DNA from: CAWFLT01 sp963816795
GTDB lineage: Bacteria; Acidobacteriota; Vicinamibacteria; Vicinamibacterales; SCN-69-37
Assembly (NCBI GenBank): GCA_963816795.1
Contig: CAWFLT010000011.1
Coordinates: 1-64,000 of the forward strand
Length of the DNA stretch: 64,000 nt
Direction: 5' to 3'
Positions 17,636-27,005 of this stretch are shown here, one piece after another. A program made the position numbers and the translations under genes. How positions within the stretch are numbered: the stretch's first letter is position 1; each line of letters opens with the position of its first letter. Under the pieces are notes generated by a model, which saw only the letters and a program-made list of their open reading frames with translations, was not told the DNA's origin and ran no database searches.

Positions 17636-18007
17636 ATGTATCCAGCCGAGTTGAAGTACACGAAAGACCACGAATGGGTGCGCCTCGAGGGCGGCGAGGC
17701 GGCGGTCGGCATTACCGACTTCGCCCAGCGCCAGCTCGGCGACATTGTCTTTGTCGAACTGCCGGAGGTCGGGCGGCAGGTCCAGCAAGGCGAGGTCTTC
17801 GGCAACATCGAATCGGTCAAGGCCGTGTCGGAGCTGTTCTCGCCCGTGTCCGGCGAAGTACTGGCGGTCAACGGGGACCTGTCGAATCATCCTGAGGCCG
17901 TGAACGCCAAGCCGCACGAGACGTGGATGATCCGGCTGCGACCGACTGCGCCGGCGCAAGTCGACGGGCTGCTCGACGCCGCGGCGTATGGCGCCCTGGC
18001 GAAGTAA
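17636..18007 (+). CDS. gcvH: Glycine cleavage H protein
   Basis: 123 residues. The lipoyl domain is complete, with YTKDHEWVRLEGGEAAVGI near the start and NIESVKAVSELFSPVSGEV carrying the lipoylated Lys at residue 62. It shuttles the aminomethyl arm between GcvP, GcvT and dihydrolipoamide dehydrogenase. Its stop lies two bases before the GTG start of gcvP, so the pair is co-translated. The family-typical ending (PETWMIRL-like HETWMIRLRP) is present. Confidence 0.96.
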   Translation: MYPAELKYTKDHEWVRLEGGEAAVGITDFAQRQLGDIVFVELPEVGRQVQQGEVFGNIESVKAVSELFSPVSGEVLAVNGDLSNHPEAVNAKPHETWMIRLRPTAPAQVDGLLDAAAYGALAK

Positions 18008-18009
18008 CC

Positions 18010-20877
18010 GTGGCAGATACGTTTCAATCGAGACACCTGGGACCCCGCGGCCGAGACCTCGACCGCATGCTGGAGGCGGTCGGCGCTCCGACGCTCGACG
18101 CTCTGGTCGACGAGATCATTCCCGCAGACATCCGCGTGTCGTCGTTGCCGGACCTGCCGCCGCCCGACACCGAGTACGCCTATCATCAGCGCCTGCGCGG
18201 CCTCGCGTCCCGCAATCAGATCTGGCGCACCTACCTGGGCTTCGGCTATCACGACACGATCACGCCGGCGGTCATCGCGCGTAACGTGTTCGAGAACCCG
18301 GGCTGGTATACGCCCTACACGCCGTACCAGGCGGAAATCGCTCAGGGCCGGCTCGAGTCGCTCCTCAATTTCCAGACGATGGTCGGGGATCTGACGGGGA
18401 TGAATGTCGCGACGGCGTCGTTGCTGGACGAGGCGACGGCGGCGGCCGAGGCGATGACGCTGCTGCACCGCGTCCAGAAGCGGCCGAATGCGACCACCTT
18501 CGTCATCGCGGGCGCGATTTTTCCGCAGGTGCGGGACGTGATCCTCGCGCGAGCCGTCCCGCTCGGCATCACGGTCCTGGAAGCCGGCGCCGACGAGCTG
18601 ACGTTCGGCCCCGAGGTCTATGGCGTCTACGTCCAGTCTCCGGACGACCACGGCGCCGTTCGGGATCTGGCGCCGCTCATTCAGCGGGCGCACGACGCCG
18701 GCGTGCTGGTCGCGGTCGGGACTGATTTGTTGTCGCTGGCCCTGATCACGCCTCCCGGAGAGGCCGGCGCGGACGTAGTGGTCGGCAGCGCCCAGCGGTT
18801 TGGCGTGCCGCTGGGGTACGGCGGACCGCACGCCGCTTTCTTCGCGACTCGCGAGGCGTACGTGCGCCAGGCGCCGGGCCGGATCATCGGGGTCTCGGTC
18901 GACAGCCGCGGCCGCCGGGCCTACCGCATGGCGCTCCAGACGCGCGAACAACACATCCGCCGCGAGAAGGCGACGTCGAACATCTGCACGGCCCAGGCGC
19001 TGCTCGCCAACATGGCGGCGATGTACGGCGTGTACCACGGGCCCGATGGTCTGAGCGACATTGCTGCGCGAGTGCACGACCAGGCGGTTCGCCTCGCGGA
19101 GGCGCTCGAGCCGCTGGGCTGGCGTGAAGAGAATCGCGCCTACTTCGATACGCTTCGTCTCACGGCGGGAGAGGATCTCGCGGCGCGCGTGCGGCGCGCG
19201 GCTGAGGCCAGGCGCATCAATTTCCGGTATCCAGCGCCCGGTGTCGTTCAGATTTCGTTGAACGAGACGGTGACCGAGGCCGACCTGACCGACGTCGTGG
19301 CCGCGTTCGCGGAAGCCGCCGGTACGCCGGCCGCGCCGGTGCCCGCGCAGACGACGGGCGCCGGGCTTTCCGCGCCGTTGCGCCGGCAGTCGCCCTTCAT
19401 GACCCACCCGGTGTTCAACGCGCATCATTCGGAGACCGAAATGATGCGCTACATCCGCAGCCTGGAGCGCAAGGACATCGGTCTCGACACGTCGATGATT
19501 CCGCTCGGGTCGTGCACGATGAAGCTCAACGCCGCGGCCGAGATGATGCCGGTCGGGTGGCCGGAGTTCTCCCGCTTGCATCCGTTCGTGCCGGCCGATC
19601 AGGCGGCCGGCTACCTCGAGATCTTTGCCGATCTCGAGCGGGCGCTGGCGGCGATTACCGGCTTTTCGGCGGTCTCGCTGCAGCCCAACTCCGGCGCTCA
19701 GGGAGAGTTCGCCGGGCTGCTGGTGATCCGCGCGTATCACGCGCACCGGTCGCAGGGGAGTCGCGATGTCGTGCTGATTCCGCAGTCCGCGCACGGCACG
19801 AATCCCGCGAGCGCGGCCCTGGCGGGCCTCCGGATCGTCGTCGTCGCCTGCGACGATCGCGGCAATGTCGACGTCGAGGATCTGCGCGCGAAGGCCGCGC
19901 TCCATCGCGATCGGCTGTCGTGCCTGATGGTCACGTATCCGAGCACGCACGGCGTGTTCGAAGACCGGATCCGCGAAATCTGCGCGATCGTGCACGAGCA
20001 TGGCGGCCAGGTGTACATGGACGGCGCCAACATGAACGCGCAAGTCGGCGTCACGAGCCCGGCCGCGATTGGCGCCGACGTCTGTCATTTGAATCTGCAC
20101 AAGACGTTCGCGATTCCGCACGGCGGCGGCGGCCCCGGCATGGGCCCGATTGCGGTGGCGTCACATCTCGCGCCGTTCCTGCCGGGCCACGCGGTCGTGC
20201 CGACTGGCGGACGTCAGGCCATCCCGGCGGTCTCGGCCGCCCCCTGGGGCAGCGCGAGCATCCTGCTGATTTCGTACGGGTACATCCGCATGCTGGGCGC
20301 GGCGGGCGTCACCGAAGCGACGCGCATCGCGATGCTCAATGCCAACTATCTGAAGGCCCGTCTCGAGCCGCATTACCCAGTGCTGTATGCGGGGAACAAG
20401 GGACGCGTCGCCCACGAACTGATTTTCGACCTCCGCCCGTTCAAGCAGCGAACGGGGATCGACGAGCAGGACGTTGCGAAGCGGCTGATGGATTACGGGT
20501 TCCATGCGCCGACGGTGTCGTTTCCGGTCCCCGGGACGCTCATGGTCGAGCCGACCGAGAGTGAGCCGATCGAAGAGCTCGACCGCTTCGTCGACGCGAT
20601 GATCGCGATCCGCCGCGAGATCGAGGATGTCGCCACCGGGCGGTCCGATGCGCGCGACAACCCGCTCAAGCACGCGCCGCACACGGCGGAGGACTGCGCC
20701 GCCGACGCCTGGCCGCACGCCTACAGCCGCGAGGTGGCCGCCTATCCGGTCCCCGATCTCCGCCACCGCAAATTCTGGCCGCCGGTCTCGCGGATCGACA
20801 ATCCCTACGGCGATCGGAATCTGGTCTGCGCCTGCCCGCCGATCGAGGCCTACGAAGAAATAAGCAATCCTGTCTAA
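18010..20877 (+). CDS. gcvP: Glycine dehydrogenase (decarboxylating), single-chain P protein
   Basis: 955 residues, the usual length of the one-chain P protein, in contrast to the split GcvPA/GcvPB form. It decarboxylates glycine with PLP and passes the aminomethyl group to GcvH. The PLP Lys is in NLHKTFAIPHGGGGPGMGP (residue about 698). Other signatures are ADTFQSRHLGP at the start, IPLGSCTMKLNA and QPNSGAQGEFAG. GTG start chosen because it follows the gcvH stop and matches family N-termini. The gene is intact. Downstream is a CACGGAG repeat, then a convergent operon. Confidence 0.96.
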   Translation: MADTFQSRHLGPRGRDLDRMLEAVGAPTLDALVDEIIPADIRVSSLPDLPPPDTEYAYHQRLRGLASRNQIWRTYLGFGYHDTITPAVIARNVFENPGWYTPYTPYQAEIAQGRLESLLNFQTMVGDLTGMNVATASLLDEATAAAEAMTLLHRVQKRPNATTFVIAGAIFPQVRDVILARAVPLGITVLEAGADELTFGPEVYGVYVQSPDDHGAVRDLAPLIQRAHDAGVLVAVGTDLLSLALITPPGEAGADVVVGSAQRFGVPLGYGGPHAAFFATREAYVRQAPGRIIGVSVDSRGRRAYRMALQTREQHIRREKATSNICTAQALLANMAAMYGVYHGPDGLSDIAARVHDQAVRLAEALEPLGWREENRAYFDTLRLTAGEDLAARVRRAAEARRINFRYPAPGVVQISLNETVTEADLTDVVAAFAEAAGTPAAPVPAQTTGAGLSAPLRRQSPFMTHPVFNAHHSETEMMRYIRSLERKDIGLDTSMIPLGSCTMKLNAAAEMMPVGWPEFSRLHPFVPADQAAGYLEIFADLERALAAITGFSAVSLQPNSGAQGEFAGLLVIRAYHAHRSQGSRDVVLIPQSAHGTNPASAALAGLRIVVVACDDRGNVDVEDLRAKAALHRDRLSCLMVTYPSTHGVFEDRIREICAIVHEHGGQVYMDGANMNAQVGVTSPAAIGADVCHLNLHKTFAIPHGGGGPGMGPIAVASHLAPFLPGHAVVPTGGRQAIPAVSAAPWGSASILLISYGYIRMLGAAGVTEATRIAMLNANYLKARLEPHYPVLYAGNKGRVAHELIFDLRPFKQRTGIDEQDVAKRLMDYGFHAPTVSFPVPGTLMVEPTESEPIEELDRFVDAMIAIRREIEDVATGRSDARDNPLKHAPHTAEDCAADAWPHAYSREVAAYPVPDLRHRKFWPPVSRIDNPYGDRNLVCACPPIEAYEEISNPV

Positions 20878-20881
20878 GATC

Positions 20882-21008
20882 AAGAGCTCACACGGAGTTC
20901 ACGGAGAATCACGGAGCTCACGGGGTAATCAAATTCTGAGCTGCGAAGTCTCCAGATGCGATCTCCGTGCTCTGCAGCGAAGCTCTTTCAGTGACGCGAA
21001 GCTCTTGG
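20882..21008. repeat. CACGGAG-type inverted-repeat element, copy 1
   Basis: The left arm (20883-20925) opens with CAAGAGCTCACACGGAG and repeats CACGGAG three times before CACGGGG. The right arm is worn: only ATCTCCGTG and two AGCGAAGCTCTT-like pieces remain. It lies between the convergent ends of gcvP and the MacB-like permease gene. Confidence 0.7.
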
Positions 21009-21018
21009 CAGGTCGTGT

Positions 21019-22323
21019 CTATTCGTAGTGAAGCGCCGTGACCGGATCGAGCTTCGCCGCACGCATGGCGGGGTAGAGGCCGAACACGATCCCGATCGTC
21101 ACTGACACGATACCGGCGACGGCGACGGAGGTCACCGTGACGACAGTGTCCCAGCCGGCGAAGTAGGCGACCAGCTGCGAGAGGACGACCCCGACGACGA
21201 TGCCGACCAGGCCGCCGGTCAGCGTGATCAGCGTCGTCTCGACCAGGAACTGACGGACGATCGCGCGCCGGGTGGCGCCGATGGCGCGCCGCACGCCGAT
21301 TTCACGTGTGCGTTCCATGACGCTCGCGAGCATGATGTTCATGATGCCGATGCCGCCGACGAGCAGGGAAATCGAGGCGATGGCCACCATCACGATCTCG
21401 AACAGGCGTTTCGTGCGCTGCTGTTGTGCGAGGAGTTCCGCGGGGATGATGACGCTGAAGTCGCTCGCGCCGCGATGCGACACGTCGAGCAGCCCGCGGA
21501 CGACCGCGCCTGATTCCACGACGTCGGCGCCGGGCTCGAGCGTGATGTAGATGCCGTCGATCTCGTCCTTCTGCCAGCTGAGCGAGTCTTCCAGCCGCAG
21601 GAGCGCGGACATCAGCGGCACGTAAATCAGGTTGTTCTGATCCTGCGCGGGCAGGCCCGCCACATCGCTCTGGGTGCTGAGCTGCGGGCCGGCGACGCCG
21701 ATGACCCGGAACCACTGCTGGTTCACCTTCACGAACTGCCCGAGCGGATCGGTCGCGCCGAACAGGCCGGCGGCCGCGGCCTGGCCCAGGACCGCCACCG
21801 GCGTCGCTTCCTTGTCGTCGGCCTCGGTGAAGAACCGGCCGCGCGTGACCCGCAGATTGCCGATGCGCTCGTAGGCCGGGCTCACGCCGTAGAGCGTCGG
21901 CATCTCTCCCTGCGGCTTCGGCAGGAGCTTGGTCGGGACGAGCCGCTTGCGCGCGGTGGTCGCGGCAATGCCGCCGAGATTGGCCTGAATCGATCGGAAA
22001 TCCTGAAACGACAGGCCGGCCGACATCTTGCGGACGCGCTGGAGCGCCTGGGAGTCGCCGGCTTCGCGCGCTTCGATAATCACGTTGCGGACGCCGAGTT
22101 GCTCGATGAACGCGATCACCTGCTGCTGGGCGCCGGCCCCGATCGAGAGCATCGCGATCACCGCCGAGACGCCGAAGATCATCCCCAGCATCGTCAGCAA
22201 CGAGCGCAGCTTGTGCGAGCGCAGGTTGTCGAACCCCTGCTCGAGCTCGGGGCCGATGTCGAGCCCGCGCCGGGCGTGCCGCGGCCGCGCCGGCGGCGCG
22301 GCGGTGGGGGAGCCGCCGCTCAC
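21019..22323 (-). CDS. MacB-like ABC transporter permease
   Basis: About 434 residues. Layout of a MacB/FtsX-type permease: a first membrane helix (LRSLLTMLGMIFGVSAVIAM), a periplasmic domain of about 220 residues, and three C-terminal helices (IASISLLVGGIGIMNIML; TGGLVGIVVGVVLSQLV; VAGIVSVTIGIVFGLYPAM). It has the family motif ERTREIGVRRAIGA. There is no ATPase domain in this protein. GTG start overlaps the stop of the upstream membrane-fusion gene (GTGA). Works with three adaptor genes in the same operon; the ATPase must be elsewhere. Substrate unknown. Confidence 0.88.
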   Translation of the reverse strand: MSGGSPTAAPPARPRHARRGLDIGPELEQGFDNLRSHKLRSLLTMLGMIFGVSAVIAMLSIGAGAQQQVIAFIEQLGVRNVIIEAREAGDSQALQRVRKMSAGLSFQDFRSIQANLGGIAATTARKRLVPTKLLPKPQGEMPTLYGVSPAYERIGNLRVTRGRFFTEADDKEATPVAVLGQAAAAGLFGATDPLGQFVKVNQQWFRVIGVAGPQLSTQSDVAGLPAQDQNNLIYVPLMSALLRLEDSLSWQKDEIDGIYITLEPGADVVESGAVVRGLLDVSHRGASDFSVIIPAELLAQQQRTKRLFEIVMVAIASISLLVGGIGIMNIMLASVMERTREIGVRRAIGATRRAIVRQFLVETTLITLTGGLVGIVVGVVLSQLVAYFAGWDTVVTVTSVAVAGIVSVTIGIVFGLYPAMRAAKLDPVTALHYE

Positions 22324-23642
22324 TTGACGGCTCCTGAGGCCGGCCCGCTTTTCGATTTCTCGCCGCTCCGCGCCGCCGACTGCGGGTCGACCAGCGCGAT
22401 GACCGCGCCCTCGTCGAGACCCTCCACGCCGACCCGGCTTTCGGTGCGATGCGTGACTTTCACCTCGCGCGCCTCGAAGCCGGTCGGCGTCTGCACGTAG
22501 ACGATCGGCTTGCCTTCCTTCTGCCGCACGGCCTGCAGCGGCAGCTGCAGGACGTTCTCGACGCGCTGCCCCGCGATCACCACGCGCACCGACGAGCCCG
22601 GCCGCAGCCGCACATCCGGCTGGTCGACCTTGAGCGTGGCGTCGAACTGCCGCATCGGCCCGGTGGTCTCCCAGAAGTTCGTCTGTGCCGCTCCGGCAAT
22701 CGTCGCCACGCTGCCGTTGAAGACGACGTGCGGGAGCGAGTCGGCTTGAATCGTGGCCTTCTGTCCGGCGACGACGTTGCCGCGATCCTGCTCGCCGATC
22801 TTGATGCGCAGCTCCATCGCCGAGAGGTCGAAGACGTCGACCAGCGCGCGGCCGGCGAACGTGTTGTCGCCGGCCCGGTATTCCGGCAGGGTCATCCCGG
22901 AATAGAACATGCCGCCGGAGGCGTCGCGATTCTCGCGCACCACCACGTGGCCGTCCATCGGCGCCTTGATCACCAGGCTGTCGATGTTCTGCTGGGCGCG
23001 CGTGGCGGCCATCTCGGCCTTCGCGCGCTTTTCTTCGACGAGCGCCAGTCCCGCCTTGCTGGCTTCGGCTCGTGACGTGACGTCGCCCTCGACCTGCTGG
23101 AGCCGCCGGCGGGTCTCCTCGACGGCGAGCTGACGCTTCGCGTACTGCGTGGCCGCGATCAGGTCCTTTTCGATCGCGCCGTCGAGCTGGGCGCGGCGGA
23201 CGTCGAAGCGGGCGGTCAGCAGCTCGACCTTGTCCTGCGCGGCCTGGACCGCGGCGTCCGCCTTTCGCTTGACGATTTCCTGCTCGGCCTGCTCGAGCTC
23301 GGACTTCGCCTGCTCGAGCGCGTAGATCTGCTCGGTGGGATCGAGCTCGACCAGGACGTCGCCGGTTTTGACCGTCGAGCCCGTCGGCGCGAGTCTCAGG
23401 ATGCGCAGCGTGCCCCCGACCGACGGCGCCGGCAGCATCGCCGACTTCGCGGCCCGTACCTCTCCGGTGGCGTTCACGCTCAGTTCCAGCGGGCCGCGCG
23501 TGATCCTCGTCGTCGGGATCAGCGGGCCGCCGGCCGGAGCGCTCAACGGCTCGCTCGAACCAATCAGCCGGACCGCAAGGAAGCCGACGCCCACGACGGC
23601 CATGGCCACGACGCTCGAGCCGACCAGTCGGCGGCGCGTCAT
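22320..23642 (-). CDS. Membrane-fusion (HlyD/MacA-type) protein 3
   Basis: 440 residues with one N-terminal membrane helix (SSVVAMAVVGVGFLAVRLI), a barrel-sandwich (lipoyl-like) region, a long coiled-coil hairpin (residues about 95-215; EQAKSELEQAEQEIVKRK) and beta-barrel domains with SSVRVVIAG. This is the architecture of periplasmic adaptors of ABC efflux pumps. Its ATG overlaps the previous gene's stop (ATGA), and its stop overlaps the permease start. Intact. Confidence 0.88.
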   Translation of the reverse strand: MTRRRLVGSSVVAMAVVGVGFLAVRLIGSSEPLSAPAGGPLIPTTRITRGPLELSVNATGEVRAAKSAMLPAPSVGGTLRILRLAPTGSTVKTGDVLVELDPTEQIYALEQAKSELEQAEQEIVKRKADAAVQAAQDKVELLTARFDVRRAQLDGAIEKDLIAATQYAKRQLAVEETRRRLQQVEGDVTSRAEASKAGLALVEEKRAKAEMAATRAQQNIDSLVIKAPMDGHVVVRENRDASGGMFYSGMTLPEYRAGDNTFAGRALVDVFDLSAMELRIKIGEQDRGNVVAGQKATIQADSLPHVVFNGSVATIAGAAQTNFWETTGPMRQFDATLKVDQPDVRLRPGSSVRVVIAGQRVENVLQLPLQAVRQKEGKPIVYVQTPTGFEAREVKVTHRTESRVGVEGLDEGAVIALVDPQSAARSGEKSKSGPASGAVK

Positions 23643-24898
23643 TTGTTGCCTCGCTTGGCATGTTCCTCGGGTCGCGTGAGGGCGAGCCGGTCCCCGGGCT
23701 CGAGCCCCTGCTTGATCGCGACCTGCTCGCGCGCGCGGCGGACGATGTCGATCGGCGTCTCGTCGTAGCCGCGGCTGGTACGGCGATAGACGACCGATCG
23801 TCCTTCGGCGGTGAACACGGCGCCGGCCGGAATGAGCAGCAGGCCAGGCGTCTTGCCGACCGCGATGCGCGCGACGGCGCTCATGCCCGGCTTGATCTTC
23901 GTGTCGGCGTCCTTGATGGAGAGCTTCAGGTCGAAGTTCTTCGACGGCGGCCAGCCGGAGGAGAAATCGACGCGCGCCAGCATCGAGATGTCGGAGATCG
24001 TGCCCTGATACTCGTGATCCGGCACGGCATCGACGCGGATCGTGGCGGATTGCCCCGGCCGGAGCTGCCCGCGGTCCGCCTCGTCGATCCGCGACGCCAG
24101 GTGGATGGACGTCAGGTCGGGCAGCTCGAGAATCTGTGCGCCTGGCCAGGCGCGATCGCCGGCCCGGAACTCCTGCGCCGGTCCCATCGGCGAGCTGGCG
24201 CGGAAGTTCGGCATGATGCTGACCGTGCCGTCGGCCGGCGCCGTGACCTGGAGCGAGCCGAGCGCGCGCTCCGCCTGGTCGATGTCGCCGCTGATCTTGG
24301 CGATCTTTCGCTCGCGCGCGCTCAGGTCCGCTTTCGCCGACGCCCGATTGGCGCGATCGCGCGCTTGCGCTTCGACGAGCCGCTGCTCGGCGTCGCCGAG
24401 CGAGAGCTTCGTCCGTTCCACGTCCATGCCGGACGACACGGACGGATCGGCAAGGTCGAGCTTGGCCCGTTGGACGTCGTATCCGGCCTTGGTCACCGCC
24501 GTCCGATCCTGTTCCTCGGTCAGCTTGGCCTGCTCGCGCGCCTGGTCCAGTTCCGCCTGCGCCTGCCGGAGCTCGGATTGGCGGTCCTGAAGCGTCCGCC
24601 GGAGCGTCACCGCGTCGAACTTGGCGACCACCTCGTCTTTCTTGACCAGCGATCCGTTCGTCGCCAGTTCCAGGATCAGCAGTTCGCCCGCCTGGAACGG
24701 CGCCGTGATCAAGATCGACTTGAACGGCCGGATGTCGCCACGCGTCTCGACGATTTCGATGAAGTCGCCACGGGTCACTTCCGCCGTGGGCAGGTCCGCC
24801 GGCCGGGGCCGGCTGTACGCCGCGACGCCGGCAGCGCCGACCGCCACGAGGGCAATCAGGCTGACTCGGCCGGCGCGGGAGGCAGGGAAGAGTTTCAC
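23639..24898 (-). CDS. Membrane-fusion (HlyD-type) protein 2
   Basis: About 419 residues from a GTG (KLFPASRAGRVSLIALV) with one N-terminal helix. Coiled-coil hairpin rich in Gln, Ala and Glu (SELRQAQAELDQAREQAKL), lipoyl-like flanks (VTAPADGTVSIMP) and a barrel region (SATIRVDAVPDHEYQGTI). In the given sequence the frame stays open into the preceding adaptor gene; I start it at the GTG because a TAG of the upstream gene's opening frame lies just before it (24902-24900). ATGA overlap with the next gene. Confidence 0.78.
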   Translation of the reverse strand: MKLFPASRAGRVSLIALVAVGAAGVAAYSRPRPADLPTAEVTRGDFIEIVETRGDIRPFKSILITAPFQAGELLILELATNGSLVKKDEVVAKFDAVTLRRTLQDRQSELRQAQAELDQAREQAKLTEEQDRTAVTKAGYDVQRAKLDLADPSVSSGMDVERTKLSLGDAEQRLVEAQARDRANRASAKADLSARERKIAKISGDIDQAERALGSLQVTAPADGTVSIMPNFRASSPMGPAQEFRAGDRAWPGAQILELPDLTSIHLASRIDEADRGQLRPGQSATIRVDAVPDHEYQGTISDISMLARVDFSSGWPPSKNFDLKLSIKDADTKIKPGMSAVARIAVGKTPGLLLIPAGAVFTAEGRSVVYRRTSRGYDETPIDIVRRAREQVAIKQGLEPGDRLALTRPEEHAKRGNK

Positions 24899-24899
24899 G

Positions 24900-26009
24900 C
24901 TACGGATCTCCCGGCCGGACGGGTGCGCGACGGCCGGAGTAGCCGGCGCCGTCGGCGCGGCCGGGACGATCTCGACCGACGCGCTCAGGTCGGGCATCAG
25001 CTGCGGATCCATCCCGGCGATCGACACGATGGCCGTGAAGGCGCGCACCTTCGGCGTCATGCCACTCGCGACGCCGAGTGGGGCGAGCGTTTCGATCCGG
25101 CCGTCGAACAGCAGGTCCGGATACGCGTCGAGCCGGATCTTGGCCGCCTGCCCGGGAACGATCAGGTTGACGTCGCTCTGGCTGACACGGGCGCGCACCT
25201 GCATGCCGGCCGGATCGACGATATCGACGATCGGCGTTCCAGGCCGGACTTCTTCGCCTTCCTGAATCTCCGCCTGCGAGTTGCCCTTCCAGACTTGCTT
25301 GAGCACCACGAATCCGGCGAACGGCGCCTTCACCGTCATCAACTGCGCGTTGCCCTCGGCATACTTCAAGGCGCGCTCGGCCCGCTCGCGCTGGATTTCG
25401 AGAATCCGCAACTCTGCCACCGCCGCCCGCCGCTTCAGCTCGAACGTCTCCTTGAGCTGCGCCAGGCGCGCGGTCGCCTGCTCGACCGCCAGCGTGTTCT
25501 TTTCGGCCTCGATGCGCGGCACGATTTCGTTCTTGCGCGCCTCGATCGACGGCGCGCTCGACGTTCCGCTCGGCCTCCGCCAGTTCGGTATCGTCTTTCG
25601 CCCGCGCAATCGCGTGCTCCGATCGCTTTTTCTGAATCTGGCCGTCGAGATCGACCAGTTCGGCCCGGCGCTCGGTCGCGGCGCGGATCTGCTCCTGGCG
25701 GTCGAACTCGACGATGAGGTCGCCGGGCTCGACGCGGGCGCCCGCCTTGACCAGAGACGTGATGACGAGCGTGGGGGCGACTTGCCCGGCCAGGCGCGGA
25801 ACGAGCACGCTTCGCGACCGGGTCGCTTCGACCGTGCCGGCCAGCCGGAGGGCGCCCGGTGCCTCGGTCCCCGCCGCCGGCGGACCGCCGGAGGTGCCCG
25901 CGGGCACGCCGCCACCGCACGCGCCGGCGAGGAACAGGGTCACTCCGGCGAGCGCTAGTCGTGCGCGGTGGCCGCAAAGCGACCGGAATTCGGACACCCG
26001 TATCAGCAC
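24900..26009 (-). CDS. Membrane-fusion lipoprotein 1 (frameshifted)
   Basis: About 369 residues. A lipoprotein signal (LALAGVTLFLAGAC) differs from the two transmembrane-anchored adaptors downstream. A lipoyl-like domain (RLAGQVAPTLV), coiled-coil hairpin (ELVDLDGQIQKKRSEHAIA) and barrel domain (AAKIRLDAYPDLLFDGRIE) follow. The reading frame changes near 25555, after ERNVERA. After the shift the frame runs without a stop into the next adaptor, whereas the starting frame ends with TAG at 24902-24900. Either a second indel near the end restores that stop, or the two adaptors are truly fused. Starts seven bases after the aminotransferase stop. Confidence 0.68.
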   Translation of the reverse strand: MLIRVSEFRSLCGHRARLALAGVTLFLAGACGGGVPAGTSGGPPAAGTEAPGALRLAGTVEATRSRSVLVPRLAGQVAPTLVITSLVKAGARVEPGDLIVEFDRQEQIRAATERRAELVDLDGQIQKKRSEHAIARAKDDTELAEAERNVERAVDRGAQERNRAAHRGRKEHAGGRAGDRAPGAAQGDVRAEAAGGGGRVADSRNPARAGRARLEVCRGQRAVDDGEGAVRRIRGAQASLEGQLAGGDSGRRRSPAWNADRRYRRSGRHAGARPCQPERRQPDRSRAGGQDPARRVSGPAVRRPDRNARPTRRREWHDAEGARLHGHRVDRRDGSAADARPERVGRDRPGRADGAGYSGRRAPVRPGDP

Positions 26010-26015
26010 TCCCGC

Positions 26016-26947
26016 TTACAAGACGCGAGTTCTGAGGGATTGGTTTGGCGGGCAGGCACTCAGGTCTGCAATTGCGGGCGAGTCAAGGCGTCGGCGCGTT
26101 CGCGCAGAGACTGCGAGCAGTTGTTGCGAGATCGGGCCGGGGGTTCCGGCGCCGATCGCCCGGTCGTCGACGGCGACGACGGGGGTCACTTCGCGCGTGG
26201 TGCCGGTGATGAACGCCTCGTCGGCCGTCTCGAGGTCGGCCGGCGTCAGCCTGGCCTCGCGGGCCGGGCAGGCCGAGCTCATCGGCGAGCTCCATCACGA
26301 ACTCGCGCGTGATGCCGGGCAGCAGGCCGGCGGCGAGCGGCGGCGTCAGCACCTGGCCGTCGCGGACGATGAAGAAGTTCGACTGCGAGCACTCGACCAG
26401 ATCGCCCGCCTGGTTCTGCATCAGCGCCTCTTCGGCGCCGCGCCTGAGCGCCTCCTGCATCGCGAGCGCGTTGTTGAGCAGGTTGTTCGACTTGATCATC
26501 GGGTTGAGCGCCTGCGGATGGTTGCGCCGGACGCTCACGAGCGAGACGCGAATGCCGCTCGTGAACGTGCGCGCGGGCGGCTCGGGAAACGGCTTGACGA
26601 TGATCACGACCGACGGCGCCGGACACGCCGCCGGGTTGTAGGTGAGCTCGCCGACGCCGCGCGTCAGCGAGGATGCGAATGTACGCTTCCTCGAGCCCGG
26701 CGTGCGCGGCCATCGTCTCGCGCATCGCCGCCAGCAGCTCGGCGTCGGTCTGCGGCACCGGCAGCGCCATGAGCGCCGCGGACTGACGCAGGCGCCGCGC
26801 GTGCCGCTCGTACAGGAACGGCACGCGATGGTACGTGCGCAGCGTCTCGTACACGCCTTCGCCGTAGAGGAATCCGTGATCGAAGACCGGAACGACGGCC
26901 GACGCCGCGTCAGAGATTCGTCCGTTGACCGAGACGGTGGCATTCAT
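26016..26947 (-). CDS. PLP fold-type IV aminotransferase (branched-chain or D-amino-acid type), two frameshifts
   Basis: About 310 residues. Signatures of the IlvE/DAAT/PabC family: VPVFDHGFLYGEGVYETLR at the start, NPMIKSNNLLNNALAMQEA holding the PLP Lys region, GDLVECSQSNFFIVRDG, and ETADEAFITGTTREVTPVV. Together they suit a branched-chain-type aminotransferase, but D-amino-acid transaminase or aminodeoxychorismate lyase cannot be excluded. Indels near 26685 and 26285 are needed, and each side matches the family. The C-terminal 25 residues are unusual and may run past the true end. Divergent from nnr. Confidence 0.75.
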
Positions 26948-27005
26948 CGGGTGGGCGCCTTCCGAAACTTGCGCGAGTCTAGCACAAGCGATACCCTCCG
27001 CCTGC

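Noticed and set aside
17887..20121. 744-codon minus-strand frame over gcvP
   Set aside because: Complement of an intact gcvP; composition is typical of antisense GC-rich frames.
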